A DNA stretch of 18,665 nt, taken from contig VSPW01000260.1 of NCBI GenBank assembly GCA_009775535.1, positions 1 to 18,665 on the forward strand, given 5' to 3'. Origin of the DNA: Muribaculaceae bacterium (lineage in GTDB: Bacteria > Bacteroidota > Bacteroidia > Bacteroidales > Muribaculaceae). Below are positions 1-6,990 of this stretch, piece after piece. A model generated the notes under the pieces. The model searched no databases. It was not told where the DNA came from and saw only the letters and a list, made by a program, of their open reading frames with translations. Both the position numbers and the translations under genes were made by a program. Within the stretch, counting starts at the first letter, position 1. Each line of letters opens with the position of its first letter.

Positions 1-255
1 GCTTACATCAACAACACCGACAACGTGTTTGTCGTGGAGGACATGAAAGGCAACCACCGGGTCCTCGGCAACGACAAGTGGAACACAAAGGCCACTGTCG
101 CACAGGATTTGGGTCAGGGTGCCACAGGCACGACCTCGACCACAATCTCCGTCGAGGCTACCGACGAAGTGCCCGCGCCCTTCTATGTCGGCACTCTCGA
201 AACCGAGGACGGCGACATCGACTGCTCCGCCACCGGCACAGTCAAGAAAGCGTAA
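1..255 (+). CDS. C-terminal end of a phage structural-type protein (5' partial)
   Basis: The reading frame is open from the first base of the window to a TAA at 253-255, so the gene starts outside the window and only its last 84 residues are visible. The tail is rich in Thr, Ser, Gly and acidic residues, with alternating beta-prone stretches (GTTSTTISVEATDEV, then APFYVGTLETEDGDIDC). This is typical of phage virion proteins such as tail-tube or head-decoration proteins. It sits directly upstream of a packaging block on the same strand, which agrees with a virion role. No family could be named from the fragment. The GTG at position 25 is an internal codon, not a start. Confidence 0.7.
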   Translation, partial: AYINNTDNVFVVEDMKGNHRVLGNDKWNTKATVAQDLGQGATGTTSTTISVEATDEVPAPFYVGTLETEDGDIDCSATGTVKKA

Positions 256-278
256 CCGCCCATTCTCCGCATAACCCT

Positions 279-950
279 ATGGATAGAGCCGTCAGGAAAG
301 GAGCAATCGCGTTGGACGAGATGTTGAACGACATCGAAGTGCCTTCGCTCGACGTTCCCGACCTCGACGGCTCTTTTGCTCCCACTTGCGAAGCAAAAGA
401 TCTGTTCGCCGAGAAGAAACGTGCGGCATGGAAAGACGTGCAACAGGCCGAGGCACGTTGCGACTTCGCCCCTAACAAGGTGCGAATTTCCTACCGCAAT
501 CCGGCTTTCGGAATAATCTCGCTCTGGAAAAAATCAATTTATGGACGCACTCTCACAGAAATAAAATCTGATGAGAGTATGGTCGAAAAATTTGCCGAGG
601 GTATGAATACCCTTATCCGGCAAATTCTCGGTCATTCGCTCTCGTCAGGCGACTGGTGCATCGTTACTTCGCCCAAGCGCAGACATAAGACCCGGAACTT
701 CGCCTCTCTTATCTCGGCTCGTTTAGGCTCGCTTCTCGGCATACCGTTCTATGAAGACCTTGCCGAGTGCCACTCAAAGCATCGTGTCGGGGCAGTCTTT
801 ACCTTTGGCAAAGAACCGCCCAAAGAGAGTAACATCATAGTCTTTGACGATTTCGTTACCACCGGCGCCACGATGATTTCAATGCGCGAACTGCTGATGC
901 CACTCGGCAAAAACCTCGTGTTTTTCACAGGAATAAACAATAAACTTTGA
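279..950 (+). CDS. phosphoribosyltransferase-like phage protein
   Basis: This is a 223-aa protein. Residues about 186-198 read IIVFDDFVTTGAT, the classic PRPP-binding loop of type I phosphoribosyltransferases: hydrophobic strand, two acidic residues, then TTGxT. Residues 126-165 (WCIVTSPKRRHKTRNFASL and onward) resemble the preceding strand and helix of ComF-like members. The first 65 residues are acidic and unassigned. The ATG at 279 was chosen because the longer frame, open from 78, overlaps the preceding gene and has an out-of-frame composition. Family members transfer ribose-5-phosphate from PRPP to a base or another acceptor; the acceptor here is unknown. The position just upstream of packaging genes suggests a phage nucleotide or DNA-modification role, but that is inference. 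Confidence 0.72.
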   Translation: MDRAVRKGAIALDEMLNDIEVPSLDVPDLDGSFAPTCEAKDLFAEKKRAAWKDVQQAEARCDFAPNKVRISYRNPAFGIISLWKKSIYGRTLTEIKSDESMVEKFAEGMNTLIRQILGHSLSSGDWCIVTSPKRRHKTRNFASLISARLGSLLGIPFYEDLAECHSKHRVGAVFTFGKEPPKESNIIVFDDFVTTGATMISMRELLMPLGKNLVFFTGINNKL

Positions 951-979
951 CCCCTGCGGCCAAAACAATTTTGACCCCT
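946..979 (+). repeat. short direct repeat TTTGACCCCT, two copies
   Basis: TTTGACCCCT occurs at 946-955, covering the stop codon of the phosphoribosyltransferase-like gene, and again at 970-979, just before the next start at 982. The period is 24 bp. It may be a small duplication made when the genes were joined. No function is assigned. Confidence 0.5.
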
Positions 980-981
980 CT

Positions 982-1578
982 ATGGATAATAAATTCACTG
1001 AACTAATCGGACAATGGCTGCAAACGCCCGAAGCGGAGCGCGACTACTCCGTTGGCGCACTCTATCTGCTGAAACTCTCCGGCAATCAAATCATGTATCG
1101 CAACATCGTTGCTCAACTTGACCGCCGCCACGATGTGGTGGAGTATCAGCTTCAGAAATATTACAATTTCCGCGTTCAAGCGTTGACTCATGCGCAGGTC
1201 GAGGAGATGGCTGCGCAGGTAGAAACCATCGTGGCCGAACATATTCCTCTCGCTGCCGAAGCCGACAAGCAACCGCAGAAAGGCAAACGAGCCGACCACG
1301 ACTCTCTGCCCGATGAAATCAAGGCTAAGTACGTTGAGAACCTTTCGCTTCTCCAACGTATGCGCGAGCTGCATCTACGTCTCCGCTCGCTCTCTCTTGA
1401 AACCTCCACCTGCCCGGACTCCGAGCGTTACCCGTTCCTCAAAGAACTTATATCGCTCGACAAGAAACTTCACGCCAACTGGGAGGCATACGACAGGTAT
1501 GTCATAGGTCAGAGTGACGAGGGCAAAAGTAGAAAGTCCGCCCGCGCCACCCCGAAGAAGAAACTTCGTAACTCATAA
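982..1578 (+). CDS. conserved phage hypothetical protein in packaging block
   Basis: This 198-aa protein starts at the ATG at 982, only 31 bp after the upstream stop. It is charged and largely helical. Residues about 10-55 contain a helical LLKLSGNQIMYRNI stretch, and residues about 120-170 contain LQRMRELHLRLRSLS and RYPFLKELISLDKKLHANW. The C-terminus is strongly basic (KSRKSARATPKKKLRNS). The style matches uncharacterised proteins that precede terminase genes in Bacteroidales prophages. A DNA-binding or packaging-accessory role is plausible from the basic tail and the position, but no catalytic motif is visible. The whole block is co-directional and probably one transcript. Confidence 0.75.
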   Translation: MDNKFTELIGQWLQTPEAERDYSVGALYLLKLSGNQIMYRNIVAQLDRRHDVVEYQLQKYYNFRVQALTHAQVEEMAAQVETIVAEHIPLAAEADKQPQKGKRADHDSLPDEIKAKYVENLSLLQRMRELHLRLRSLSLETSTCPDSERYPFLKELISLDKKLHANWEAYDRYVIGQSDEGKSRKSARATPKKKLRNS

Positions 1579-1596
1579 CTCTGACCTCATACCTAT

Positions 1597-2118
1597 ATGA
1601 AACGCAGTGCCAATATCTCCGAAATTCTCCGTCCGCTTGCCGATACTCCTTTTCAGGCGTATCTGAGTAATGCCGTCCAAGTGGCCGACATTCTCGAATG
1701 GATATTGGCGCAAGTAGGCGTATCCGAGGTTTGGCAGACTTCTTTCTCTATCTCCGAGGAATTTCTGCGACGGCTCTTTTTCATCACTAAGGACAAAAAA
1801 GTTACACGCATCAACCTTGTGCTCGACCATAAGGCCACCAACAAGACGCTCAAACTTTGGGCGTTCATCACCCAAGTTATCGAGCGAACCTATCTCGCGG
1901 ACAATCACAGCAAGATTTTGTTGGTAAAATCCGAGGCCGGAGATACCGTCTCGGTTATCACCTCGCAGAACCTCACTCGCGGCAACCGCCACGAGTCGGC
2001 GTTTATCTCCACCGACCCCGCGATCTTCGCAACGCTCAAAGCGCAGGTCGATGATTTAATCACAAACCATTCAGTGCCTCTCCATGACTTATTCCGAGAC
2101 AGAATTAACGCAGATTGA
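1597..2118 (+). CDS. single-HKD phospholipase D-family nuclease-like protein
   Basis: This 173-aa protein has one PLD-type catalytic signature. HSK at residues 104-106 (context NHSKILLV) is followed by SQNLTRGN at about 123-130 and E133, matching the HxK...(G/S)xN...E pattern of HKD enzymes. Family members act on phosphodiester bonds. Short single-HKD proteins such as the Nuc-type nucleases dimerise to build one active site, and this length suits that class. It overlaps the next gene by 35 nt, so the two are probably translationally coupled. Its place immediately before terminase-type genes suggests a role in DNA processing during packaging or in degrading competing DNA; both are inference. 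The usual Asp of the HKD motif is not obvious (a Ser-Glu pair lies nearby), so activity is not certain. Confidence 0.65.
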   Translation: MKRSANISEILRPLADTPFQAYLSNAVQVADILEWILAQVGVSEVWQTSFSISEEFLRRLFFITKDKKVTRINLVLDHKATNKTLKLWAFITQVIERTYLADNHSKILLVKSEAGDTVSVITSQNLTRGNRHESAFISTDPAIFATLKAQVDDLITNHSVPLHDLFRDRINAD

Positions 2119-2359
2119 GAAGTTTGCCTCAATCTACCTCAAAATATCCGACATCGCCGTAATACTCGATATTCCGGCTGATGTACTGCGTAACGACATA
2201 GCCGACCGTAGTACCGAGGTGTCTAAAGCCTACCGACGCGGCAAAGCAGCGTCAAAGGTCAAGCTACATTCTCAGGAAATGATGCTTGCACAAGTAGGCT
2301 CGCCACTCGCCATCGAAAACGCCCACCGAAATCTCCTTGACATGGAAGACGATGAGTAA
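2084..2359 (+). CDS. small helix-turn-helix phage protein, terminase-small-subunit type
   Basis: This 91-aa protein starts inside the end of the PLD-type gene, with a 35-nt overlap. Residues about 10-45 (FASIYLKISDIAVILDIPADVLRNDI) have the spacing of a helix-turn-helix, and a basic segment follows (YRRGKAASKVKLHSQ). Such small DNA-binding proteins directly upstream of the large terminase often serve as the terminase small subunit that recognises phage DNA. The next gene is a second candidate for that role. The start at 2084 keeps the HTH intact, and the gene ends in an acidic MEDDE tail overlapping the next start (ATGAGTAA arrangement at 2352-2359). Confidence 0.72.
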   Translation: MTYSETELTQIEKFASIYLKISDIAVILDIPADVLRNDIADRSTEVSKAYRRGKAASKVKLHSQEMMLAQVGSPLAIENAHRNLLDMEDDE

Positions 2360-2993
2360 CCCCTCCACCCTCGATATTTGCAAGCTGCACTTGTTTTCCT
2401 CTGCCGAGGACATCAAGGCGCAGTTCAACTCCGATGCCGTTGTTGAGCGCGTTCTGCGTGTCCGCGACCTTTATATGTGGCGGCTCTCGCATCCCGATTC
2501 TTCCGACCGGGAGTTTGTCGCCGAGTTCAAGTCGCGCTATCCTATGGGCAAAAATGCCGCACAGGAATACCTGCGCATCGTCAACGCCCTGTTGCCGTTG
2601 CTCTCGGAGAAGTCGCGCGACTTCCACCGTTGGCGCTATAACGAGATGATCATGGAGACTTACCAGATGGCTAAGGCGCGTAAGGATACCAAGACTATGG
2701 AACGCGCCGCCACTTCCTACGGCAAGCTCAACAAGGTTGACGCAGAGGACGTTCAGGCCGTGCCGTTCCACCTGATTGTCGTGCAGCCCTTTGTCGCCAC
2801 GAATGACCCGTCGGTTCTTGGCATCAAGCCGATACCGGGCATCGAGGACAAAATCAAGGCCATGCTCGACAAGTATTCGGCTGAAACTCTCGACATCGAG
2901 GATGTGGAGTTTGAGGAAGCCGACCTTGAAGAAGATGAACTTTTTGCTCCCTACACCGATGGAAACCACGGAGAAGAAACAGATTTACTTTAA
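2352..2993 (+). CDS. phage protein upstream of large terminase
   Basis: This is a 213-aa protein. The ATG at 2352 overlaps the upstream stop by 8 nt; the earlier TTG at 2337 is a less likely start. The middle (residues about 25-100) is helical and charged (VVERVLRVRDLYMWRLS, FVAEFKSRYPMGKNAAQEYLRIV). The C-terminus after residue 165 is very acidic (DIEDVEFEEADLEEDELF). Residues about 62-82 could form an HTH-like element. The helical core, acidic tail and 35-nt overlap with the terminase make this a candidate small-terminase or terminase-adaptor protein, but the family is not recognised with certainty. Confidence 0.68.
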   Translation: MSNPSTLDICKLHLFSSAEDIKAQFNSDAVVERVLRVRDLYMWRLSHPDSSDREFVAEFKSRYPMGKNAAQEYLRIVNALLPLLSEKSRDFHRWRYNEMIMETYQMAKARKDTKTMERAATSYGKLNKVDAEDVQAVPFHLIVVQPFVATNDPSVLGIKPIPGIEDKIKAMLDKYSAETLDIEDVEFEEADLEEDELFAPYTDGNHGEETDLL

Positions 2994-4611
2994 CAAGCCC
3001 CAACGCCTTACTCAGTTGATTGGCGCTAATACTACCGTTATCGTCGCAGGGCGACGCACCGGCAAGACGGACAGTATCGCTGCTCCTTTTGTGCTGCGCA
3101 ATATGCAGCGTATGCCCGGCTCCACAGGCGGCATCGTTGTGCCGACATTCAAGCACGGCCTCACCAACACTATCCCCGGACTTCTCGCAGCGTGGAAGCG
3201 TTGGGGCTACATCGAGGGGGTGCATTACGTTGTCGGCAAGAAACCGCTCAAATCCTTTGCACGGCCAATTACCGAGCCGAACGATTATGAACACGTCATA
3301 TCGTTCTATAATGGCTCTATTGCAATTATAATTTCGCAAGACCGCCCCGGCTCGTCAAACTCGCTCACTCTTTCGTGGCTGCTCGTCGACGAGGCTAAGT
3401 TCATCAATTACGACAAGCTCAAAGACGAGACGCTCCCGGCCAACGGCGGCATCAAGTCGTACTTCGGCAAGCACTCCTTCAATCATTCCATAATGATTCT
3501 CTCGGATATGCCGCAGACCAAGAAAGGCTCGTGGTTCTTGCACTATCGCGAGAAAATGGACTCCGAACTGATTGCCACCATCGAGGGGACGGTCTATGAG
3601 ATATGGCGCATCAAGGAGCGCATACGCGCCATGCGCTCAAAAGGGGAGCCTATTCCTGACTACCTCAAAGGCAAACTCCGCAAGCTCGACCGGCAGCTCA
3701 ATCAGATGCGCTCCGTGGCCGTCTACTACCGCGAGTACAGCAGCATTGAGAACTTGCAGCTCCTCGGCGAGAACTATATCAAGCAGATGAAGCGCGACCT
3801 CACTCCGCTCACGTTTCAGACTTCCATTCTCTGCCGCCGCATCGGCATTGCCAAAGACGGCTTCTATTCCTCAATGCGCGAGGGCCACAAGTACGACGGC
3901 AACAACAACGACTACCTCGAAAGCCTCGGCCTTGATGTTGCACTGCGCCATCCCGACATCTTAGAGACCATGACCGCACAGGCTGACGGCGACATCAATC
4001 CTGATGCGCCTATCTGCATCGGCATGGACTACAACGCGAATATTAACTGGATCGTCTGTGGGCAACCGTCAGGCCGTCGGCTCAACGTCCTCAAATCTTT
4101 CTTCGTCAAGTTCGAGCGTAAGATACCGGCACTCGTCGAGGACTTCTGCCGCTACTACGCCGGGCATCGCAACAAGACCGTGGTCTACTATTACGACGCA
4201 ACCGCCCTTGGCTCAAACTATGCTGTCAACGACCAGGACTTCCACTACAACGTAGTGAAAGAGTTTGAGCGCCACGGCTGGTGCGTTGAGTCGGTCTACC
4301 TCGGAAACCCGATGCGACACGACGAGAAGTATCTTCTCATCAACAACGCCTTTGCCGGAAAGCAACGCCTTATGCCGTTCTTCAACCGCTCCAACAACGA
4401 CGACCTTATCCTCGCCATTCAGACCGCCGGTGTCTCCAACGGTCGCAACGGCTTCCGCAAGGACAAGTCCGGCGAAAAGCTCGCCGAGAGCGAGGAGGAT
4501 TTATTGGAGCATCGCACCGACGGCACCGACGCTTTCGATACCCTCTACATCGGCTGCGAGAAATTCCCGTACCATGACTCTTTCTTTCTATCAATGTCGG
4601 GTGTGTTATAG
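2959..4611 (+). CDS. terL: phage terminase large subunit (ATPase plus nuclease)
   Basis: This 550-aa protein has both halves of a terminase motor. The ATPase half has Walker A AGRRTGKT at residues 30-37 and Walker B LLVDEA at 141-146, with a following SDMPQTKKGSW coupling segment. The C-terminal RNase H-like nuclease half has its acidic residues in order: D357 in CIGMDYNAN, D413 in VVYYYDATALG, and the HRTDGTDAFDTL segment at 518-529. It pumps DNA into the prohead and cuts the concatemer. The ATG at 2959 was chosen because the longer frame from 2776 lies inside the previous gene and reads as a shadow there. It overlaps the previous gene by 35 nt and is followed by 157 bp before the first cargo gene. 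Confidence 0.93.
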   Translation: METTEKKQIYFNKPQRLTQLIGANTTVIVAGRRTGKTDSIAAPFVLRNMQRMPGSTGGIVVPTFKHGLTNTIPGLLAAWKRWGYIEGVHYVVGKKPLKSFARPITEPNDYEHVISFYNGSIAIIISQDRPGSSNSLTLSWLLVDEAKFINYDKLKDETLPANGGIKSYFGKHSFNHSIMILSDMPQTKKGSWFLHYREKMDSELIATIEGTVYEIWRIKERIRAMRSKGEPIPDYLKGKLRKLDRQLNQMRSVAVYYREYSSIENLQLLGENYIKQMKRDLTPLTFQTSILCRRIGIAKDGFYSSMREGHKYDGNNNDYLESLGLDVALRHPDILETMTAQADGDINPDAPICIGMDYNANINWIVCGQPSGRRLNVLKSFFVKFERKIPALVEDFCRYYAGHRNKTVVYYYDATALGSNYAVNDQDFHYNVVKEFERHGWCVESVYLGNPMRHDEKYLLINNAFAGKQRLMPFFNRSNNDDLILAIQTAGVSNGRNGFRKDKSGEKLAESEEDLLEHRTDGTDAFDTLYIGCEKFPYHDSFFLSMSGVL

Positions 4612-4708
4612 CGACACTTCTTTTACGCTGTAAATCAACGTCCTGCATTGGATTATAGTTGGAATACGATATAATATTCCCTGTTGCATAAAATATTTAT
4701 CGCTATAA

Positions 4709-4742
4709 TTTGCTGATTTCTGAAAAATATTGCGTATATTTG
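4709..4742 (+). promoter_or_regulatory. Bacteroidales-type promoter for the 297-aa gene
   Basis: TTTG at 4709-4712 and an exact TATATTTG (TAnnTTTG) at 4735-4742 are separated by 22 bp, slightly longer than usual. Transcription would begin near 4746, about 23 nt before the ATG at 4769. The surrounding DNA is AT-rich and marks the boundary between the packaging operon and the cargo. Confidence 0.65.
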
Positions 4743-4768
4743 CAGCCGTAAACAAAACCTACGGCATT

Positions 4769-5662
4769 ATGTATTATTACCCTCCAACATATAAGGTCAT
4801 TAAAGATGCGCCGCTTCGCAAGGCGCTCTATATAGCATCCGACCGCAGTAAATACACCGGCGGTTTCGACGACAGCTGCAAACTGTTCCAATATATCGCA
4901 GATAATGGCTTCGCATCCCTTGACGATATTGTGGAACTCGACCGCACTTTCGGCATTGACTTCGAGAAGTATCTTCGTTGGAAATACGAGATTGACAAGA
5001 AGAAAGCCACCGACAAACCGGGTATTGCCTTTGAGGACATCTTTAACGAAGAACGCAAAGCGAATGAACACAATGGCTTTTATCCCGCTTGTTGGAACGA
5101 GTTCCTGACTTTTCGCGGTACGTTCATCAATTTTTGGCTGATAATGGATGGACATTTCCACGGCCAAAAGATGAATGAAGAAACGAAACTCCCAGTCGGC
5201 AAGACTGACAATGATGGCTTACGCTATTGGCAAGACGAGGGGCCGCTCTCTCTGAAACCCATGGCTGAGGACCGCAAGGACTATGATTGTGCCGAGCAAG
5301 ACCCGGAAATCAACGCCTGCTTCGAATATGTTCTTCAGCGCACCAATCAGCCGTGGTACCGCTACAAGTTAGTCGAATTGTTCAACGGCTTTGCGTACCG
5401 CAACCGCGTTAGTTGGAGCGATGTCCGATTCCTCGAAAACGAGTTCGGATGCCCTCTGCGCCAATATCTCTGCAACACGGCAGAAGTATGGTGTAAGGGA
5501 TATAAGGGCGTAATGTCAATGGACGAGCTACACACATACATCAACGATTACGTTCACTTCGCGCCAGACGAAGAACGCCCGGAACACTTCATGCCGTTCC
5601 ACGTAATCCGTACAGCATTTATCGCCGTGGTCGAAGATGCGATGTATAACAAACAATGGTAG
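4769..5662 (+). CDS. protein of unknown function upstream of Abi_2
   Basis: This 297-aa protein is not recognised. The ATG at 4769 follows a good -7 box; the upstream TTG at 4730 overlaps that promoter and is rejected. The protein is rich in aromatic and charged residues (YKVIKDAPLRKALYIAS near the N-terminus, FWLIMDGHFHGQKM around 130, QPWYRYKLVELFNGFAYRNR around 200) and has no membrane segment or obvious nucleotide-binding motif. It looks soluble and helical. Its stop is only 55 bp before the Abi_2 start, and that gap contains its own promoter. It could be a partner or regulator of the Abi_2 system or an independent cargo gene. Confidence 0.75.
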   Translation: MYYYPPTYKVIKDAPLRKALYIASDRSKYTGGFDDSCKLFQYIADNGFASLDDIVELDRTFGIDFEKYLRWKYEIDKKKATDKPGIAFEDIFNEERKANEHNGFYPACWNEFLTFRGTFINFWLIMDGHFHGQKMNEETKLPVGKTDNDGLRYWQDEGPLSLKPMAEDRKDYDCAEQDPEINACFEYVLQRTNQPWYRYKLVELFNGFAYRNRVSWSDVRFLENEFGCPLRQYLCNTAEVWCKGYKGVMSMDELHTYINDYVHFAPDEERPEHFMPFHVIRTAFIAVVEDAMYNKQW

Positions 5663-5668
5663 CCATTC

Positions 5669-5699
5669 TTTGCCATCTCACGGAAATTTCGTAACTTCG
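5669..5699 (+). promoter_or_regulatory. promoter for the Abi_2 gene
   Basis: TTTG at 5669-5672 and TAACTTCG at 5692-5699 (one mismatch to TAnnTTTG) are spaced exactly 19 bp apart. The predicted start is near 5703, giving a leader of about 15 nt before the ATG at 5718. The Abi_2 gene can therefore be expressed independently of the upstream gene. Confidence 0.6.
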
Positions 5700-5717
5700 C
5701 ATATCTCAAACTTGTAT

Positions 5718-6596
5718 ATGACGAAACCGGCAACCACAATAGACGAACAGCTCGACCTCCTGAAAACAAGAGGTCTCGCCATACAGGATGAAGACAAGGC
5801 GCGTGAAATACTCCTTGACATAGGATATTACCGACTTGGCTTCTACCTTTTCCCATTTGAAAAATCATATCCCCAGCTGCGAAACCGCGCACACGAATAT
5901 ATCGACGGCGCAACTTTTGAGGACGCGGTTAAACTCTATTACTTCGATTTTGACCTGCGTCTTTTGCTTACTCGATACCTGACGCGAATTGAGATTGCTT
6001 TCCGAACTGCATTGATTTACAACCTTTCCAACAAATACTCTCCCAATTCCGTATGGTTTATAAGTCCGTCTGTTGTCAGCCGTTCTTATGCGAGGGATTT
6101 TGAAAATAAAGTTTACACCGCCGACTTCAAGCGCAATCCTATCATTCAGCGCCACCATCAGAAGAATCCTAATGACCGCTTCGCGCCCTCGTGGAAAACA
6201 CTCGAGTTTATGACATTCGGTGCTGTTATGAAGCTGTATGAGCAGCTCAAAGAACGCGATGATAAAATCCTTATCACTCAGAAACTCGGCATCCGGCAGG
6301 TCGTTACGTTTGAAAGCTATATGCACACTATCCGGGAAGTCCGTAACGCCTGCGCCCACGGACACCTCCTTTATGACTTGCGGCTTCCGCGACGCATCAA
6401 TCGCGGTCCGGCGCATATCACGCCCCAGGAATCAGGAAACATTGTCGGCGCTTTGCGCGTTATCAGATATATGATGGCACAGATTTCGACCAAACGGGCT
6501 GATGATTTAAGCGCCTCCGTCAAATCCCTCTACGAGAAGCTTTGCATGGAAGCACCCAATCTGAAGCCGCTGATACCCGATTTCTCTTGTATCTGA
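5718..6596 (+). CDS. Abi_2 family HEPN abortive-infection protein (AbiD/AbiF type)
   Basis: This is a 292-aa protein. Abi_2 hallmarks are present in order: an N-terminal IDEQLDLLKTRGL helix, LLDIGYYRLGFYLFPFEK at residues 32-49, the helical LLLTRYLTRIEIAFRTALIY at 82-101, WKTLEFMTFGAVMKLYEQL at 159-177, and the HEPN catalytic motif R209-N-A-C-A-H214 (RX4H). HEPN RX4H proteins are typically metal-independent ribonucleases that cleave RNA when triggered by phage infection. The length fits the family and the key residues are intact, so activity is likely. The ATG at 5718 fits the promoter; the frame open from 5637 overlaps the previous gene. A structured RNA follows 65 nt downstream of the stop. 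Abi_2 members have been linked to neighbouring non-coding RNAs and to the ancestry of Cas13 (recalled, not checked). Confidence 0.88.
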   Translation: MTKPATTIDEQLDLLKTRGLAIQDEDKAREILLDIGYYRLGFYLFPFEKSYPQLRNRAHEYIDGATFEDAVKLYYFDFDLRLLLTRYLTRIEIAFRTALIYNLSNKYSPNSVWFISPSVVSRSYARDFENKVYTADFKRNPIIQRHHQKNPNDRFAPSWKTLEFMTFGAVMKLYEQLKERDDKILITQKLGIRQVVTFESYMHTIREVRNACAHGHLLYDLRLPRRINRGPAHITPQESGNIVGALRVIRYMMAQISTKRADDLSASVKSLYEKLCMEAPNLKPLIPDFSCI

Positions 6597-6626
6597 GAAA
6601 ATTAAATGTTAATTTATTGTCGTAAT

Positions 6627-6657
6627 TTTGCCACGTTAGAAAAAAGTATTACCTTTG
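6627..6657 (+). promoter_or_regulatory. consensus promoter driving the small RNA
   Basis: TTTG at 6627-6630, 19 bp, then an exact TACCTTTG at 6650-6657. This is one of the two best matches to the Bacteroidales promoter consensus in the window. The predicted start is about 6661. A second exact -7-like word, TAATTTTG at 6623-6630, overlaps the -33 element. No protein-coding frame follows before the terminator. Confidence 0.75.
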
Positions 6658-6660
6658 CAA

Positions 6661-6759
6661 CACAAAAGTGCCGGTGCAGACTTCGTCGCTGCATCCTTGC
6701 ACTATAAAAAAAGGTAAAGTCGAGGCTGCCACTTTGTCGGGTAGCCTCGCTTATTTTTA
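6661..6759 (+). ncRNA. putative small RNA with two hairpins carrying near-identical loops
   Basis: A consensus promoter and an intrinsic terminator frame about 99 nt with no credible ORF. Hairpin 1 is AGTGC at 6667-6671 paired with GCACT at 6699-6703, enclosing GTGCAG (6674-6679) paired with CTGCAT (6689-6694, one G-U pair); its loop is ACTTCGTCG. A linker with a run of seven A follows. Hairpin 2 is a 10-bp stem at 6721-6730 and 6740-6749 with loop ACTTTGTCG, ending in a U-rich tract. The two loops differ at one base of nine. The RNA lies just downstream of Abi_2 on the same strand. It could be a partner or antitoxin RNA for that protein, a trans-acting small RNA, or a leader for the downstream peptide gene, although the terminator argues against the last. 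Confidence 0.62.
6721..6759 (+). terminator. intrinsic terminator ending the small RNA
   Basis: CGAGGCTGCC (6721-6730) pairs with GGTAGCCTCG (6740-6749) over 10 bp with one G-U pair and a 9-nt loop. It is followed by CTTATTTTTAT, a good U-tract. It probably also stops read-through from Abi_2. Confidence 0.82.
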
Positions 6760-6796
6760 TCTCCTTATTCAAATTGAATAAACAAAGTTTAACATT

Positions 6797-6834
6797 GGAG
6801 TGCACGAATTAGGCACTCCTGCCGATTAACTTTG
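6797..6834 (+). promoter_or_regulatory. inverted repeat plus -7 box ahead of the 24-aa peptide gene
   Basis: GGAGTGC (6797-6803) and GCACTCC (6813-6819) form a perfect 7-bp inverted repeat with a 9-nt spacer. An exact TAACTTTG -7 box follows at 6827-6834, with start near 6838. No clear TTTG lies at the expected -33 distance; that position falls inside the inverted repeat, which could be a protein-binding operator or activator site. A small hairpin, AACAC-AGAAA-GTGTT, lies in the leader at 6841-6855. Confidence 0.5.
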
Positions 6835-6883
6835 CAGTCGAACACAGAAAGTGTTCAAGTTTAACTTCTAAACAGATTCGACT

Positions 6884-6958
6884 ATGGGACTTCTCGTATT
6901 GATTTTAGCCATTATGTGGCTACCCTCGGCACTCAAAGACGGCGCCAAGATAAAATAA
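6884..6958 (+). CDS. 24-residue hydrophobic peptide
   Basis: ATG at 6884 to TAA at 6956-6958 encodes MGLLVLILAIMWLPSALKDG followed by AKIK. The first 15 or so residues form one short hydrophobic segment and the rest is charged and basic, so the product should insert in the inner membrane. A matching -7 box lies about 50 nt upstream. Short hydrophobic peptides of this build occur among type I toxins and among small membrane regulators; the sequence alone cannot decide. It lies between the small RNA and the restriction genes. Confidence 0.5.
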   Translation: MGLLVLILAIMWLPSALKDGAKIK

Positions 6959-6990
6959 TCGTCAGGCTCTATCAATTAGGGCATTGCAAA

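Noticed and set aside
2776..2958. Upstream extension of the terminase frame
   Set aside because: It overlaps the previous gene out of frame and has Ser/Arg-rich shadow composition; the Walker A motif sits at a normal distance from the ATG at 2959.
2259..2969. Long minus-strand open frame (236 codons)
   Set aside because: It lies opposite well-supported packaging genes and has a composition typical of an antisense shadow.
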